From Streptomyces sp. AC1-42W (GTDB taxonomy: Bacteria; Actinomycetota; Actinomycetes; Streptomycetales; Streptomycetaceae), in the NCBI RefSeq assembly GCF_003248355.1, contig NZ_QKWY01000001.1, positions 2,252,001 to 2,316,000 on the forward strand: a DNA stretch of 64,000 nt, written 5' to 3'. The position numbers and the translations under genes were made by a program. This document shows positions 1 to 9,498 of this stretch, one piece after another; positions within the stretch are counted from its first letter, which is position 1; every line of letters starts with the position of its first letter. The notes beneath the pieces are model-generated. The model was given only the letters and a program-made list of their open reading frames with translations, was not told where the DNA came from and made no database searches.

Positions 1-1109
1 CGGCCCAGGTCGGCGACGACGGCCGCGATCTCGTCCGGTTCGTCGATGTCGGACCAGTCCAGGTCGACCGCGTACGGGGAGACCTCGGCGACCAGCTGGC
101 CGGCGCCGTCCAGCTCGGTCCAGCCCAGCCAGGGGTCGGCGTGGGCCTGGAGGGCGCGCTGCGAGATCACCGTGCGGTGGCCCTCGTGCTGGAAGTAGTC
201 GCGGACGGCCGCGTCCGTGATGTGCCGGGAGACGGCCGGGGTCTGCGCCTGCTTGAGGTAGATCACCACATCGTTCTCCAGGGCGTCGCTGTTGCCCTCC
301 AGCAGGATGTTGTACGAGGGCAGGCCCGCCGACCCGATGCCGATGCCGCGCCGGCCCACCACGTCCTTGACCCGGTAGGAGTCCGGCCGGGTCAGGCTCG
401 ACTCCGGCAGCGTCTCCAGATAGCCGTCGAACGCGGCCAGCACCTTGTACCGCGTCGCCGCGTCCAGGTCGATGGCCCCGCCGCCCTCGCTGAACCGGCG
501 CTCGAAGTCGCGGATCTCGGTCATCGAGTCCAGCAGCGAGAACCGGGTCAGCGAGCGGGCGGTGCGCAGCGCGCCGAGCAGCGGCCCGGACGCCGTGTCC
601 AGGGTGAACGGCGGCACCTCGTCGTTCTTGGCGCCCGTCGCCAGGGCGTGGACGCGCTCGCGGTAGGCCGCCGCGTAGATCCGGACCAGCTCGCCGATCT
701 GGTCGTCGCCCAGGGCCTTCGCGTACCCCAGCAGGGCGACCGAGGCGGCGAAGCGCTTGAGGTCCCAGGTGAAGGGGCCCACGTACGCCTCGTCGAAGTC
801 GTTCACGTTGAACACGAGGCGGCCGTTGGCGTCCATGTAGGTGCCGAAGTTCTCCGCGTGCAGGTCGCCGTGGATCCAGACCCGGCCGGTGCGCTCGTCC
901 AGGTACGGGCCGCCGTGCCGCTCGCGTTCCAGGTCGTCGTAGAACAGGCAGGCCGTACCCCGGTAGAACGCGAAGGCCGAGCCCGCCATCTTGCGGAACT
1001 TGACCCGGAAGGCGGCCGGGTCGGCGGCCAGCAGCGCACCGAAGGCGGTGTCGAAGACTTCGAGGATGCGCTCCCCGCGCCGCTCCGCACCGGTCTGCGT
1101 GTCCGACAT
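1..1109 (-). CDS. DUF2252 family protein (partial, C-terminus outside window)
   Basis: The left window edge cuts this gene, leaving about 369 N-terminal residues. A kinase-like motif HGDLHAENFG lies at residues 80-89, followed by NVNDFDEAY, which together are typical of the DUF2252 family, a phosphotransferase-like fold of unknown substrate. I chose the ATG at 1107-1109 because AGGAGG sits about eight bases upstream and the N-terminus MSDTQTG reads cleanly. The gene diverges from dnaE, with about 200 bases between the two starts. The family call is firm; the biochemical role is unknown. Confidence 0.85.
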   Translation of the reverse strand, partial: MSDTQTGAERRGERILEVFDTAFGALLAADPAAFRVKFRKMAGSAFAFYRGTACLFYDDLERERHGGPYLDERTGRVWIHGDLHAENFGTYMDANGRLVFNVNDFDEAYVGPFTWDLKRFAASVALLGYAKALGDDQIGELVRIYAAAYRERVHALATGAKNDEVPPFTLDTASGPLLGALRTARSLTRFSLLDSMTEIRDFERRFSEGGGAIDLDAATRYKVLAAFDGYLETLPESSLTRPDSYRVKDVVGRRGIGIGSAGLPSYNILLEGNSDALENDVVIYLKQAQTPAVSRHITDAAVRDYFQHEGHRTVISQRALQAHADPWLGWTELDGAGQLVAEVSPYAVDLDWSDIDEPDEIAAVVADLG

Positions 1110-1311
1110 CTCTGGGTGCCTCCTGGTAGCTGTCCTGGCGTGATGACGTGCATGACAAAAGGGACGGGTGATCCCGCCCTTCCAACGCGCGACCGTATCG
1201 CGGAGTGCCCGCCGCCGCGCCCGCCGGAGACGTAGACTTTCACGCTGACCCCCCAGCCGCCCGAGACGTCCCACGTCCCGTCGTCCCCACGTCCCCCGGA
1301 GGAACAGCGCC

Positions 1312-4300
1312 GTGACCAAGCCGCCCTTCACGCACCTTCACGTCCACACCCAGTACTCGCTGCTGGACGGTGCCGCGCGGCTCAAGGACATGTTCAACGC
1401 GTGCAACGACATGGGCATGACGCACATCGCCATGACGGACCACGGCAACCTGCACGGGGCGTACGACTTCTTCCACTCGGCGCAGAAGGCGAACGTGACG
1501 CCGATCATCGGCATCGAGGCGTACGTGGCGCCCGAGTCGCGCAAGCACAAGCGGAAGGTCCTGTGGGGGCAGCCGCACCAGAAGCGCGACGACATCTCCG
1601 GTTCCGGCGGTTACACGCACAAGACGATCTGGGCGGCCGACGCCAAGGGCCTGCACAACCTCTTCAAGCTGTCCTCCGACGCCTACGCCGAGGGCTGGCT
1701 CCAGAAGTGGCCCCGTATGGACAAGGAGACCATCGCCCAGTGGTCCGAGGGCCTGATCGCGTCCACCGGCTGCCCCTCCGGCGAGGTCCAGACCCGGCTG
1801 CGCCTCGGCCAGTTCGACGAGGCGGTCAAGGCGGCCTCCGACTACAAGGACATCTTCGGCGAGGGACGCTACTTCCTGGAGCTGATGGACCACGGCATCG
1901 AGATCGAGCGCCGGGTCCGCGACGGGCTCCTGGAGATCGGCCGGAAGCTCGGCATCCCGCCGCTCGTGACGAACGACTCGCACTACACGTACGCCTCCGA
2001 GGCGACCGCGCACGACGCCCTGCTGTGCATCCAGACCGGCAAGAACCTCTCCGACCCGGACCGCTTCCGCTTCGACGGCACCGGCTACTACCTCAAGACC
2101 ACCGAGGAGATGTACGGCGTCGACTCCTCCGACGCCTGGCAGGAGGGGTGCGCCAACACCCTCCTGGTCGCCGAGCAGATCGACACCACCGGGATGTTCG
2201 AGAAGCGCGACCTCATGCCGAAGTTCGACATTCCCGAGGGCTACACGGAGATCACCTGGTTCCAGGAGGAGGTCCGGGTCGGGATGAACCGCCGTTTCCC
2301 GAACGGCATCCCCGAGGACCGGCAGAAGCAGGTCGAGTACGAGATGGACATCATCATCCAGATGGGGTTCCCGGGGTACTTCCTGGTCGTCGCCGACTTC
2401 ATCATGTGGGCCAAGAACAACGGCATCGCGGTCGGCCCCGGCCGCGGCTCCGCGGCCGGTTCGATCGTCTCGTACGCGATGGGCATCACCGACCTCGACC
2501 CGATCGAGCACGGGCTGATCTTCGAGCGCTTCCTCAACCCCGAGCGCGTCTCCATGCCCGACGTCGACATCGACTTCGACGAGCGCAGGCGCGTCGAGGT
2601 CATCCGCTACGTCACGGAGAAGTACGGCGCCGACAAGGTCGCCATGATCGGCACCTACGGCAAGATCAAGGCCAAGAACGCGATCAAGGACTCCGCCCGC
2701 GTCCTCGGCTACCCGTACGCCATGGGCGACCGGCTCACCAAGGCCATGCCCGCCGACGTCCTCGGCAAGGGCATCGACCTCAACGGCATCACCGACCCCA
2801 GCCACCCGCGCTACAGCGAGGCCGGCGAGATCCGGGGGATGTACGAGAACGAGCCGGACGTCAAGAAGGTCATCGACACCGCGAAGGGCGTCGAGGGCCT
2901 GGTCCGGCAGATGGGCGTGCACGCCGCGGGCGTCATCATGTCCAGCGAGCCGATCGTGGACCACGCCCCGATCTGGGTCCGGCACACCGACGGCGTCACC
3001 ATCACGCAGTGGGACTACCCGCAGTGCGAGTCGCTCGGCCTGCTGAAGATGGACTTCCTGGGCCTGCGCAACCTGACGATCATGGACGACGCCATCAAGA
3101 TGGTGAAGTCCAACAAGGGCATCGACCTGGAGATGCTCTCGCTCCCGCTCGACGACCCGAAGACCTTCGAACTGCTCTGCCGCGGCGACACGCTCGGCGT
3201 CTTCCAGTTCGACGGCGGGCCGATGCGCTCCCTGCTGCGCCAGATGCAGCCCGACAACTTCGAGGACATTTCCGCCGTCTCGGCCCTCTACCGGCCGGGC
3301 CCGATGGGCATGAACTCGCACACGAACTACGCCGAGCGCAAGAACGGCCGCCAGGAGATCACCCCGATCCACCCGGAGTTGGAGGAGCCCCTCAAGGACG
3401 TCCTCGGCCTCACCTACGGCCTGATCGTGTACCAGGAGCAGGTGCAGAAGGCCGCCCAGATCGTCGCCGGGTACTCGCTCGGCGAGGCCGACATCCTGCG
3501 CCGCGTGATGGGCAAGAAGAAGCCCGAGGAGCTGGCGAAGAACTTCGTGCTCTTCGAGGCCGGTGCCAAGGAGAAGGGCTTCTCGGACGCGGCGATCAAG
3601 GCGCTGTGGGACGTGCTGGTCCCGTTCGCCGGGTACGCGTTCAACAAGGCGCACTCCTCCGCGTACGGGCTGGTCACCTACTGGACCGCGTACCTCAAGG
3701 CGAACTACCCCGCCGAGTACATGGCCGCCCTGCTGACCTCGGTCAAGGACGACAAGGACAAGTCGGCGATCTACCTCAACGAGTGCCGCCGCATGGGCAT
3801 CAAGGTGCTCCCGCCGAACGTCAACGAGTCGGAGTCCAACTTCGCCGCCCAGGGCGACGACGTCATCCTGTTCGGGCTGACGGCCGTGCGCAACGTCGGC
3901 CAGAACGTCGTGGACTCGATCATCCGGTGCCGCAAGACGAAGGGGAAGTACAGCTCCTTCCCCGACTTCCTGGACAAGGTCGAGGCGGTCGTCTGCAACA
4001 AGCGGACCGTGGAATCCCTGATCAAGGCCGGCGCCTTCGACGAGATGGGCCACACCCGCAAGGGGCTCGTCGCCCACCACGAACCCATGATCGACAACGT
4101 GGTGCAGGTCAAGCGCAAGGAGGCCGAGGGCCAGTTCGACCTGTTCGGCGGCGGCGACGAGGAGAGCGACGAGCCGGGCTTCGGGCTCGACGTGGAGTTC
4201 TCCGACATCGAGTGGGAGAAGTCCTATCTGCTGGCCCAGGAGCGCGAGATGCTCGGGCTGTACGTCTCCGACCACCCGCTCTTCGGCATCGAGCACGTGC

Positions 4301-4848
4301 TGAGCGACAAGTCGGACGCCGCGATCTCGCAGCTGACCGGCGGCGAGCACAGCGACGGCGCGATCGTCACCATCGGCGGCATCATCTCCGGCCTCCAGCG
4401 CAAGATGACCAAGCAGGGCAACGCCTGGGCCATCGCCACCGTGGAGGACCTGGCCGGTTCCATCGAGTGCATGTTCTTCCCCGCCACCTACCAGCTGGTC
4501 TCCACCCAGCTCGTCGAGGACACCGTCGTCTTCGTCAAGGGGCGCCTGGACAAGCGCGAGGACGTGCCGCGCCTGGTCGCGATGGAGATGCAGGTCCCCG
4601 ACCTGTCCTCGGCCGGGACCAACGCGCCCGTCGTGCTGACCATTCCCACCGTCCGGGTCACCCCGCCCATGGTCAGCCGGCTCGGCGAGGTGCTGAACAG
4701 CCACCGGGGCGACACCGAGGTACGCATCAGGCTCCAGGGCCCCCGCAAGACCACGGTGCTGCGGCTCGACCGGCACCGGGTCAAGCCCGACCCGGCGCTC
4801 TTCGGCGACCTGAAGGTGCTGCTCGGCCCCTCCTGCCTGGCCGGCTGA
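1312..4848 (+). CDS. dnaE: DNA polymerase III alpha subunit, DnaE1 type
   Basis: This is the replicative polymerase subunit. At 1178 residues it has the usual length and order: an N-terminal PHP domain (HLHVHTQYSLLDG, residues 8-20), the polymerase palm with catalytic aspartates in PDVDIDFDERR (Asp417 and Asp419), the helix-hairpin-helix region, and a C-terminal OB fold. QFDLF near residue 941 matches the beta-clamp binding pentapeptide. The GTG start at 1312 follows GGAGGAA at a good distance. The gene stands alone and is followed by a strong hairpin. It is DnaE1 and not the shorter error-prone DnaE2, judging from length, the clamp motif and context. Confidence 0.98.
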   Translation: MTKPPFTHLHVHTQYSLLDGAARLKDMFNACNDMGMTHIAMTDHGNLHGAYDFFHSAQKANVTPIIGIEAYVAPESRKHKRKVLWGQPHQKRDDISGSGGYTHKTIWAADAKGLHNLFKLSSDAYAEGWLQKWPRMDKETIAQWSEGLIASTGCPSGEVQTRLRLGQFDEAVKAASDYKDIFGEGRYFLELMDHGIEIERRVRDGLLEIGRKLGIPPLVTNDSHYTYASEATAHDALLCIQTGKNLSDPDRFRFDGTGYYLKTTEEMYGVDSSDAWQEGCANTLLVAEQIDTTGMFEKRDLMPKFDIPEGYTEITWFQEEVRVGMNRRFPNGIPEDRQKQVEYEMDIIIQMGFPGYFLVVADFIMWAKNNGIAVGPGRGSAAGSIVSYAMGITDLDPIEHGLIFERFLNPERVSMPDVDIDFDERRRVEVIRYVTEKYGADKVAMIGTYGKIKAKNAIKDSARVLGYPYAMGDRLTKAMPADVLGKGIDLNGITDPSHPRYSEAGEIRGMYENEPDVKKVIDTAKGVEGLVRQMGVHAAGVIMSSEPIVDHAPIWVRHTDGVTITQWDYPQCESLGLLKMDFLGLRNLTIMDDAIKMVKSNKGIDLEMLSLPLDDPKTFELLCRGDTLGVFQFDGGPMRSLLRQMQPDNFEDISAVSALYRPGPMGMNSHTNYAERKNGRQEITPIHPELEEPLKDVLGLTYGLIVYQEQVQKAAQIVAGYSLGEADILRRVMGKKKPEELAKNFVLFEAGAKEKGFSDAAIKALWDVLVPFAGYAFNKAHSSAYGLVTYWTAYLKANYPAEYMAALLTSVKDDKDKSAIYLNECRRMGIKVLPPNVNESESNFAAQGDDVILFGLTAVRNVGQNVVDSIIRCRKTKGKYSSFPDFLDKVEAVVCNKRTVESLIKAGAFDEMGHTRKGLVAHHEPMIDNVVQVKRKEAEGQFDLFGGGDEESDEPGFGLDVEFSDIEWEKSYLLAQEREMLGLYVSDHPLFGIEHVLSDKSDAAISQLTGGEHSDGAIVTIGGIISGLQRKMTKQGNAWAIATVEDLAGSIECMFFPATYQLVSTQLVEDTVVFVKGRLDKREDVPRLVAMEMQVPDLSSAGTNAPVVLTIPTVRVTPPMVSRLGEVLNSHRGDTEVRIRLQGPRKTTVLRLDRHRVKPDPALFGDLKVLLGPSCLAG

Positions 4849-4860
4849 GCACCGGCGCGC

Positions 4861-4898
4861 GGCAGGGGCGGCTCCGCCGAAGCGGGGCCGCCCCTGCC
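4861..4898. terminator. Bidirectional terminator between dnaE and the small convergent gene
   Basis: A 12-bp perfect stem (GGCAGGGGCGGC pairing with GCCGCCCCTGCC) encloses a smaller CCGC/GCGG hairpin. There is no T-tract, as is common in high-GC actinobacteria. It lies 12 bases after the dnaE stop and 37 bases beyond the stop of the convergent gene, so it can serve both. Confidence 0.7.
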
Positions 4899-4935
4899 GG
4901 TCTGCCGGCCGATGGCCGTACCGGAGAAGTCCCGG

Positions 4936-5115
4936 TCAGTTGTGGCCGAAGCGCCGCTGATGCTTGCGCGCAACATCGGCAGGGCTGCCCTGGGCCTGCG
5001 CCTGGGACTGGCTCTGCGACTCGAAAGCCGTCGAGCGCGCCTCCTGGGTGCCGCGCTCCGCCTGCGAAGCGCGCTCCTGATGGCTGCCCTGCTTGCGGTT
5101 CTTGTTCTTGGCCAT
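4936..5115 (-). CDS. Small basic Gln/Ser/Ala-rich protein of unknown function
   Basis: This 59-residue gene starts with MAKNKNRKQG, has a middle rich in Glu, Gln, Ser and Arg including the low-complexity run SQSQSQAQAQ, and ends RKHQRRFGHN. The ATG at 5113-5115 has a perfect AGGAGG seven bases upstream, which makes a real gene likely despite the size. No membrane segment, signal peptide or cysteine is present, and the composition suggests a disordered, possibly nucleic-acid-binding peptide. It stands alone between two converging or diverging neighbours. I recognise no named family. Confidence 0.75.
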   Translation of the reverse strand: MAKNKNRKQGSHQERASQAERGTQEARSTAFESQSQSQAQAQGSPADVARKHQRRFGHN

Positions 5116-5346
5116 GGTGTTCCTCCTGTAAGGACTCTCGGGGCCAGGACCACCGTCAGATTCACATAATCGGATAAACATCGCATGTCGGATCATTACC
5201 GTGCGTAGTGACGGGGTATGATGCGCGCTTTTCGCGATCCGCCACGCCGATGATCCAGTTCCGGCCGTCAACCCCGTCGCGGTCGGGCAGACTCGAAGGA
5301 ACCCTGGGAAAACCCGAACCCGAGTGCCTGGAAGAGGGTGGAACGC

Positions 5347-6657
5347 GTGGACCGTTGCGTCGTCCTGGTGGACGCCGGCTACCTGCTGGGCGCAGCCGCG
5401 AGCCTGCTGGCGGGAGAACCCGCCCGGTCCCGCATCACCGTCGACCACGCGGCCCTGATCCAGCAGCTGCGCGAACGCGCCGAGGCCGACACCGAACAGC
5501 CCCTGCTGCGGATCTACTGGTTCGACGGCGCGCCCGACCGCGTCCCGCAGCCCGAGCACCGCAGACTGCGTGTCATGCCGCGGGTCACGGTCCGCCTCGG
5601 CGCCCTCACCCGCAGCGACGGACGCTGGGCGCAGAAGGGCGTCGACGCCGCGATGCACGCCGAGCTCACCGAACTCGCCCGCAACCGCGCCTGCTCCGAC
5701 GTGGTCCTGGTGACCGGCGACGGCGATCTGCTCCCCGGACTGATGTCCGCCAAGGAACACGGCGTCGCTGTCCACCTCTGGGCCGTCCAGGCCGCCGACG
5801 GCGACTACAACCAGTCCGAGGACCTGGTCGCCGAGGCCGACGAGCGCCGCGTCCTGGACCGCGCCTGGATCACCCAGGCCGTCCGGGCCAAGGAGACCGG
5901 CGGCCCCTGCGCCCCGCCGCCCGTCCCGCGCCCCGAGATCGCCGCCATCCTCTCCGCCCCGCTGCCCGAGTCGGCCCTCGCCGCCTCCGCCGAGCGCGCC
6001 TCCCGCGCCGCCGAGCGGACCGGGACCGCGGGCACCGGCGAGGAGGCGGCCCCCCGGCCCGGCGAGAGCGCCGCCCCGGCCGCGCACGGCCCCGCCGCCA
6101 AGGGCGTGCCCACCCCCAAGGACCTGGCCGGCACCCTGCGCGGCCCGCTGGGACAGCCCGAGCGCCAGCCGGCACCGCAGCCCGCGGCGACCCTGCGCTG
6201 GTCCTCGGACCGGGGCTGGGTGGAGCGCGGCGGCCCCCTCGGCGAACCCGCCGAGACCGCGTCCCTGCCGACGCTCGCCCAGCTCACCAGCGCCGAACAG
6301 CGCTGGGCCGACCGCGAGGAGGACATCACCACGGTCGGCGGCGACCCCTACGAGGTGGGGCAGGTCTTCGCCCGGCGCTGGATGGAGCGGCTCCCGGAGA
6401 CCGGCCACCTGCCCCGGCTGTCCGCCCTCTACCCGCGCATCCCGCACCGCATCGACGGCGAACTCCTGCGGTACGCGGCCCGCTTCGGCCTCCTCGCCCA
6501 CAAGGACGACCAGATCGACGAGCACGACCGGTACGCGATCCGGGCGGGCTTCTGGCGCGAGATCGACGTGACGACGGCGGCCGACCACCCCCCGGCCGCC
6601 GAGCGGGCGGCCGAGAAGGCGGAGAAAGCCGGTAAATCCGGGCCCGCCGGAGACTGA
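5347..6657 (+). CDS. NYN domain-containing protein (PIN-like nuclease fold)
   Basis: The first 150 residues form a NYN/LabA-type PIN-like domain, with DRCVVLVDAGYLLG at the start and the acidic motif VTGDGDLLPG near residue 118; such domains usually bind metal and cut RNA. A Pro/Ala-rich linker (about 190-290) joins a conserved C-terminal region of unknown role. I prefer the GTG at 5347 because GGAAGAGG lies nine bases upstream; a GTG at 5338, which would add MER, sits directly on that motif. The protein has no signal peptide and is probably cytoplasmic. RNase activity is inferred from the family. Confidence 0.88.
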   Translation: MDRCVVLVDAGYLLGAAASLLAGEPARSRITVDHAALIQQLRERAEADTEQPLLRIYWFDGAPDRVPQPEHRRLRVMPRVTVRLGALTRSDGRWAQKGVDAAMHAELTELARNRACSDVVLVTGDGDLLPGLMSAKEHGVAVHLWAVQAADGDYNQSEDLVAEADERRVLDRAWITQAVRAKETGGPCAPPPVPRPEIAAILSAPLPESALAASAERASRAAERTGTAGTGEEAAPRPGESAAPAAHGPAAKGVPTPKDLAGTLRGPLGQPERQPAPQPAATLRWSSDRGWVERGGPLGEPAETASLPTLAQLTSAEQRWADREEDITTVGGDPYEVGQVFARRWMERLPETGHLPRLSALYPRIPHRIDGELLRYAARFGLLAHKDDQIDEHDRYAIRAGFWREIDVTTAADHPPAAERAAEKAEKAGKSGPAGD

Positions 6658-6768
6658 GACCGATTCGGCCGGGGGCCGCTCAACCCGCCGGGCGTTCGCC
6701 GCGTCGGTGTCCGATCGGTGCGGCCCCGTGCGTAATGCCGGTTCCCGGACCCCGTACCCTCGTACCTC

Positions 6769-7785
6769 GTGAGTACGGGGACAGTGCAGGCGCCGACGGC
6801 GAGCGGGACCGTGTGCGCGGTGCGCGATCTGGTGAAGACCTACCCCCCGGCACGGGGCCGCCGCGGCGCCCCCGCGACCCCGGAGGTACGCGCCACCGAC
6901 GGCATCAGCCTCGACGTCCGGCGCGGTGAGATCTTCGGACTGCTCGGGCCCAACGGAGCCGGTAAGTCCACCCTCGTACGCCAGCTCACCGGCCTGATGC
7001 GGCCCGACTCCGGCAGCGTGGACGTGCTGGGCCACGACCTCGTACGCCACCCCGAACGGGCCTCCCGGCTGATCGGCTACCTCGGGCAGGAGTCCACCGC
7101 TCTCGACGAGCTGACCGTCGCCCTGGCCGCCGAGACCACCGGGCGGCTGCGCGGCCTGCCCGCGCGCGAGGCCCGCGCCGAGCGCGACGCCGTCCTGGAC
7201 GAACTCGGCCTCGCCGACCTCGCCGGGCGGCCCCTGAAGAAGCTCTCCGGCGGTCAGCGCCGCCTCGCCTGCTTCGCCGCCGCGCTCGTCGGGGAGCGCC
7301 CGGTCCTCGTCCTGGACGAGCCGACGACCGGCATGGACCCGGTCGCCCGGCGCGCCGTCTGGGCCGCCGTGGACCGCAGGCGCGCCGAGCGCGGCGCCAC
7401 GGTCCTGCTCGTCACCCACAACGTCATCGAGGCCGAAACCGTCCTGGACCGGGTCGCCGTCATCGAACGCGGCAAGGTCATCGCCTGCGATACCCCGGCC
7501 GGGCTCAAGGAGCGCGTCGCCGGTGAGATCCGGGTCGAGCTGGTCTGGCGCGAACGCGCCCCGCTGGAGGTCCCCGAGGTCGCGGCCCTGCGTGCCGTCG
7601 CCCAGGAGTCCGGGCGGCGCTGGGCGCTGCGGCTGGCGCCCGACGAGGCGCGGGCGGCGGTCGCCGCGGTGACCGGGGGCGCGGCCTTCGCCGCCCTCGA
7701 CGACTTCAGCCTGGCGACGCCGAGCCTGGAGGACGTCTATCTCGCGCTCGGCGGCGGCGCGACCAAGGGACTGGTGAAGGCATGA
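6769..7785 (+). CDS. ABC transporter ATP-binding protein, DrrA-like
   Basis: This 338-residue ATPase carries all nucleotide-binding motifs: Walker A GPNGAGKST (60-68), signature LSGGQRR, Walker B VLVLDEPTTGMD and the H-loop LLVTHN. The C-terminal 100 residues resemble the accessory region of DrrA-type exporters. The GTG start has no Shine-Dalgarno sequence. A TACCCT -10-like box ends eight bases before it, so a leaderless transcript is plausible (inference). Its stop overlaps the permease start by four bases, so the two form an exporter. The substrate cannot be read from the sequence. Confidence 0.93.
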   Translation: MSTGTVQAPTASGTVCAVRDLVKTYPPARGRRGAPATPEVRATDGISLDVRRGEIFGLLGPNGAGKSTLVRQLTGLMRPDSGSVDVLGHDLVRHPERASRLIGYLGQESTALDELTVALAAETTGRLRGLPAREARAERDAVLDELGLADLAGRPLKKLSGGQRRLACFAAALVGERPVLVLDEPTTGMDPVARRAVWAAVDRRRAERGATVLLVTHNVIEAETVLDRVAVIERGKVIACDTPAGLKERVAGEIRVELVWRERAPLEVPEVAALRAVAQESGRRWALRLAPDEARAAVAAVTGGAAFAALDDFSLATPSLEDVYLALGGGATKGLVKA

Positions 7786-8564
7786 GCGGAATCGGCACGG
7801 TGTCCGGGGCGGCGGCGCTCGCCCCGAGGGCCCGGCTGTTCCCCTCCCTCGCGGCCGTCTACCGGGCCCAGCTCTCCCGCGCCCGGGTGGCCCGCATCCC
7901 GCTGCTGTTCGTGGCGACCTTCCAGTCCATCGGCATCATGGTCCTGATGCGCGGGGTGGTGGACGGCGGCTCCGAGGCGCGGGCCGTCGTCGCCGGCTCC
8001 AGCGTCCTGGTCGTCGCCTTCGTCGCGCTCAACCTCCTCGCCCAGTACTTCGGGCAGCTGCGGGCCGGCGGCGGGCTCGACCACTACGCCACGCTGCCCG
8101 TGCCGCCCGCCGCCGTGGTGCTCGGCGCGGCCGGGGCGTACGCCTCCTTCACCGTGCCCGGCACCGTGGTCACGGCGGTGACCGGCAGCGTGCTGTTCGG
8201 GCTGCCGATGGCCCATCTGTGGGTGCTCGTCGCCGTCATCCCGCTCTCCGGCGCCGCCCTGTCCGGGCTCGGCGCCGCGCTCGGGCTGCTCGCCCCGCGC
8301 CAGGAGCTGGCCACCCTGCTCGGCCAGCTCGGCATGTCCGCCGCGCTGCTGCTGGGCGTCCTGCCGGCCGACCGGCTGCCGCGGCCACTGGACTGGGCGC
8401 GTGACCTGCTGCCCTCGACCTACGGGGTCGAGGCGCTGGCCCGGTCCTTCGACGGCCACCCCGACTGGGCGGTCGTCGCCCTCGACCTGGCGGTCTGCGC
8501 CGTCGTCGGCGTCGTCTCGCTCGCCGTGGCGACCTGGGCGTACCGCAGGGCGGCGGTCCGGTGA
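7782..8564 (+). CDS. ABC-2 type transporter permease
   Basis: This 260-residue hydrophobic protein has about six predicted transmembrane segments and is translationally coupled to the ATPase through ATGA at 7782-7785. It is the membrane half of an ABC-2 exporter, which works as a dimer with two ATPase subunits. The N-terminus (residues 1-40) is cytoplasmic and basic, consistent with an inside location. Substrate is unknown; drug, lipid or peptide export are all possible for this family. Confidence 0.88.
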   Translation: MSGIGTVSGAAALAPRARLFPSLAAVYRAQLSRARVARIPLLFVATFQSIGIMVLMRGVVDGGSEARAVVAGSSVLVVAFVALNLLAQYFGQLRAGGGLDHYATLPVPPAAVVLGAAGAYASFTVPGTVVTAVTGSVLFGLPMAHLWVLVAVIPLSGAALSGLGAALGLLAPRQELATLLGQLGMSAALLLGVLPADRLPRPLDWARDLLPSTYGVEALARSFDGHPDWAVVALDLAVCAVVGVVSLAVATWAYRRAAVR

Positions 8565-8598
8565 GGCGCGGCTCACGGGCGCCTGGCACGATGGCACG

Positions 8599-9342
8599 GT
8601 GACCTCACCCCTGACGCCACCGCACCGGCCCTCGCCCGACCAATACCAGCACTGGCAGGAGCTGGCCGCCGCGAACGGTGGACAGCACTACGGTTCGACG
8701 TGGGCCCCTCCCGTGCGGGAGACCGACCCGGCGGAAGTGCGCCAGGAGCTGCGCAAGGCCGGTGTCGTCGCGGCCGCCGTGACGGTCTCGGGCGTGCTGC
8801 TGGGGCTGTTGTGGCTGTGGCTGGCGCCCCGGGTGCCGCTGATCTCCGACGGCACGGCCGTCTTCCTGAACAACAGCGAGGGCGAGGAGTCGATCGGCGC
8901 CGACGGAACGTTTGCCCTGCTCGGGCTGGCGTTCGGGGCGGTCGCGGCGGGGCTGGCCTTCTGGTACGAGCGGCGCGGCGGGATCTGGCTGACGGCGGGC
9001 CTCGCGCTCGGCAGCGTGCTCGGTTCGCTGCTGGCCTGGCAGGTCGGTACGCGGCTGGGCCCCGCCGACGACGTCGTCGCGCATGCGCGGGAGGTCGGCA
9101 AGGGGGTGGTGTTCGACGCGCCGCTGGAGCTGCACGCGAAGGGGATGCTGCTGGCCTGGGCGCTGGGGGCGATGGTGGTGTACCTGGTGCTGGCCGCGGC
9201 GTGGGGGCCGCGGGAGTTCGAGGGGGAGTGGGCGTCGTACGGTGGGTGGGGGCCGGATGTGGCCCCGGCGCCCGCGCCACCGGTGGCGCCCGCCACGCCC
9301 TCGACGCCGCCCGCCGCGCCGTCGCCGGGTGACAAGGCGTAG
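8599..9342 (+). CDS. DUF2567 family membrane protein
   Basis: This 247-residue protein has a soluble N-terminus of about 45 residues, four predicted membrane spans, a loop between them containing DGTAVFLNNSEGEES, and a Pro/Ala-rich cytoplasmic tail. The pattern matches the actinobacterial DUF2567 family, whose function is not known. GTG at 8599 gives the normal start MTSPLTPP. It follows the ABC permease by 34 bases on the same strand and may be cotranscribed. Confidence 0.8.
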   Translation: MTSPLTPPHRPSPDQYQHWQELAAANGGQHYGSTWAPPVRETDPAEVRQELRKAGVVAAAVTVSGVLLGLLWLWLAPRVPLISDGTAVFLNNSEGEESIGADGTFALLGLAFGAVAAGLAFWYERRGGIWLTAGLALGSVLGSLLAWQVGTRLGPADDVVAHAREVGKGVVFDAPLELHAKGMLLAWALGAMVVYLVLAAAWGPREFEGEWASYGGWGPDVAPAPAPPVAPATPSTPPAAPSPGDKA

Positions 9343-9385
9343 GGCGCTGCGCGCGGCTTCTTCCCCACCCCGCCCCTTCCCGAAA

Positions 9386-9432
9386 CCGGGGCGCTGCCCC
9401 GGACCCCGCGCCTCAAACGCCGGCGGGGCTGA
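9386..9432. repeat. Streptomyces-type interspersed intergenic repeat
   Basis: Between two convergent genes lies a stretch that opens with the hairpin CCGGGGcgctgCCCCGG and continues into GCGCCTCAAACGCCGGC and GGGGCTGAA. I recognise this as the short repeat found very often between Streptomyces genes, where it commonly ends transcription units. I saw only one copy in the window. It probably acts as a bidirectional terminator here. The identification rests on memory of similar sequences. Confidence 0.6.
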
Positions 9433-9498
9433 AGGCGCGGCCGGGGCGCCGGGGCTGAGGGGGGCGGGTGTCGGCGGGGCTGACAACGCGGCTGCGGG

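Noticed and set aside
1240..4776. An 1178-codon open frame opposite dnaE
   Set aside because: It is the mirror of the strongly biased dnaE codons, full of Val/Gly/Asp/Leu repeats, with no domain or ribosome site.
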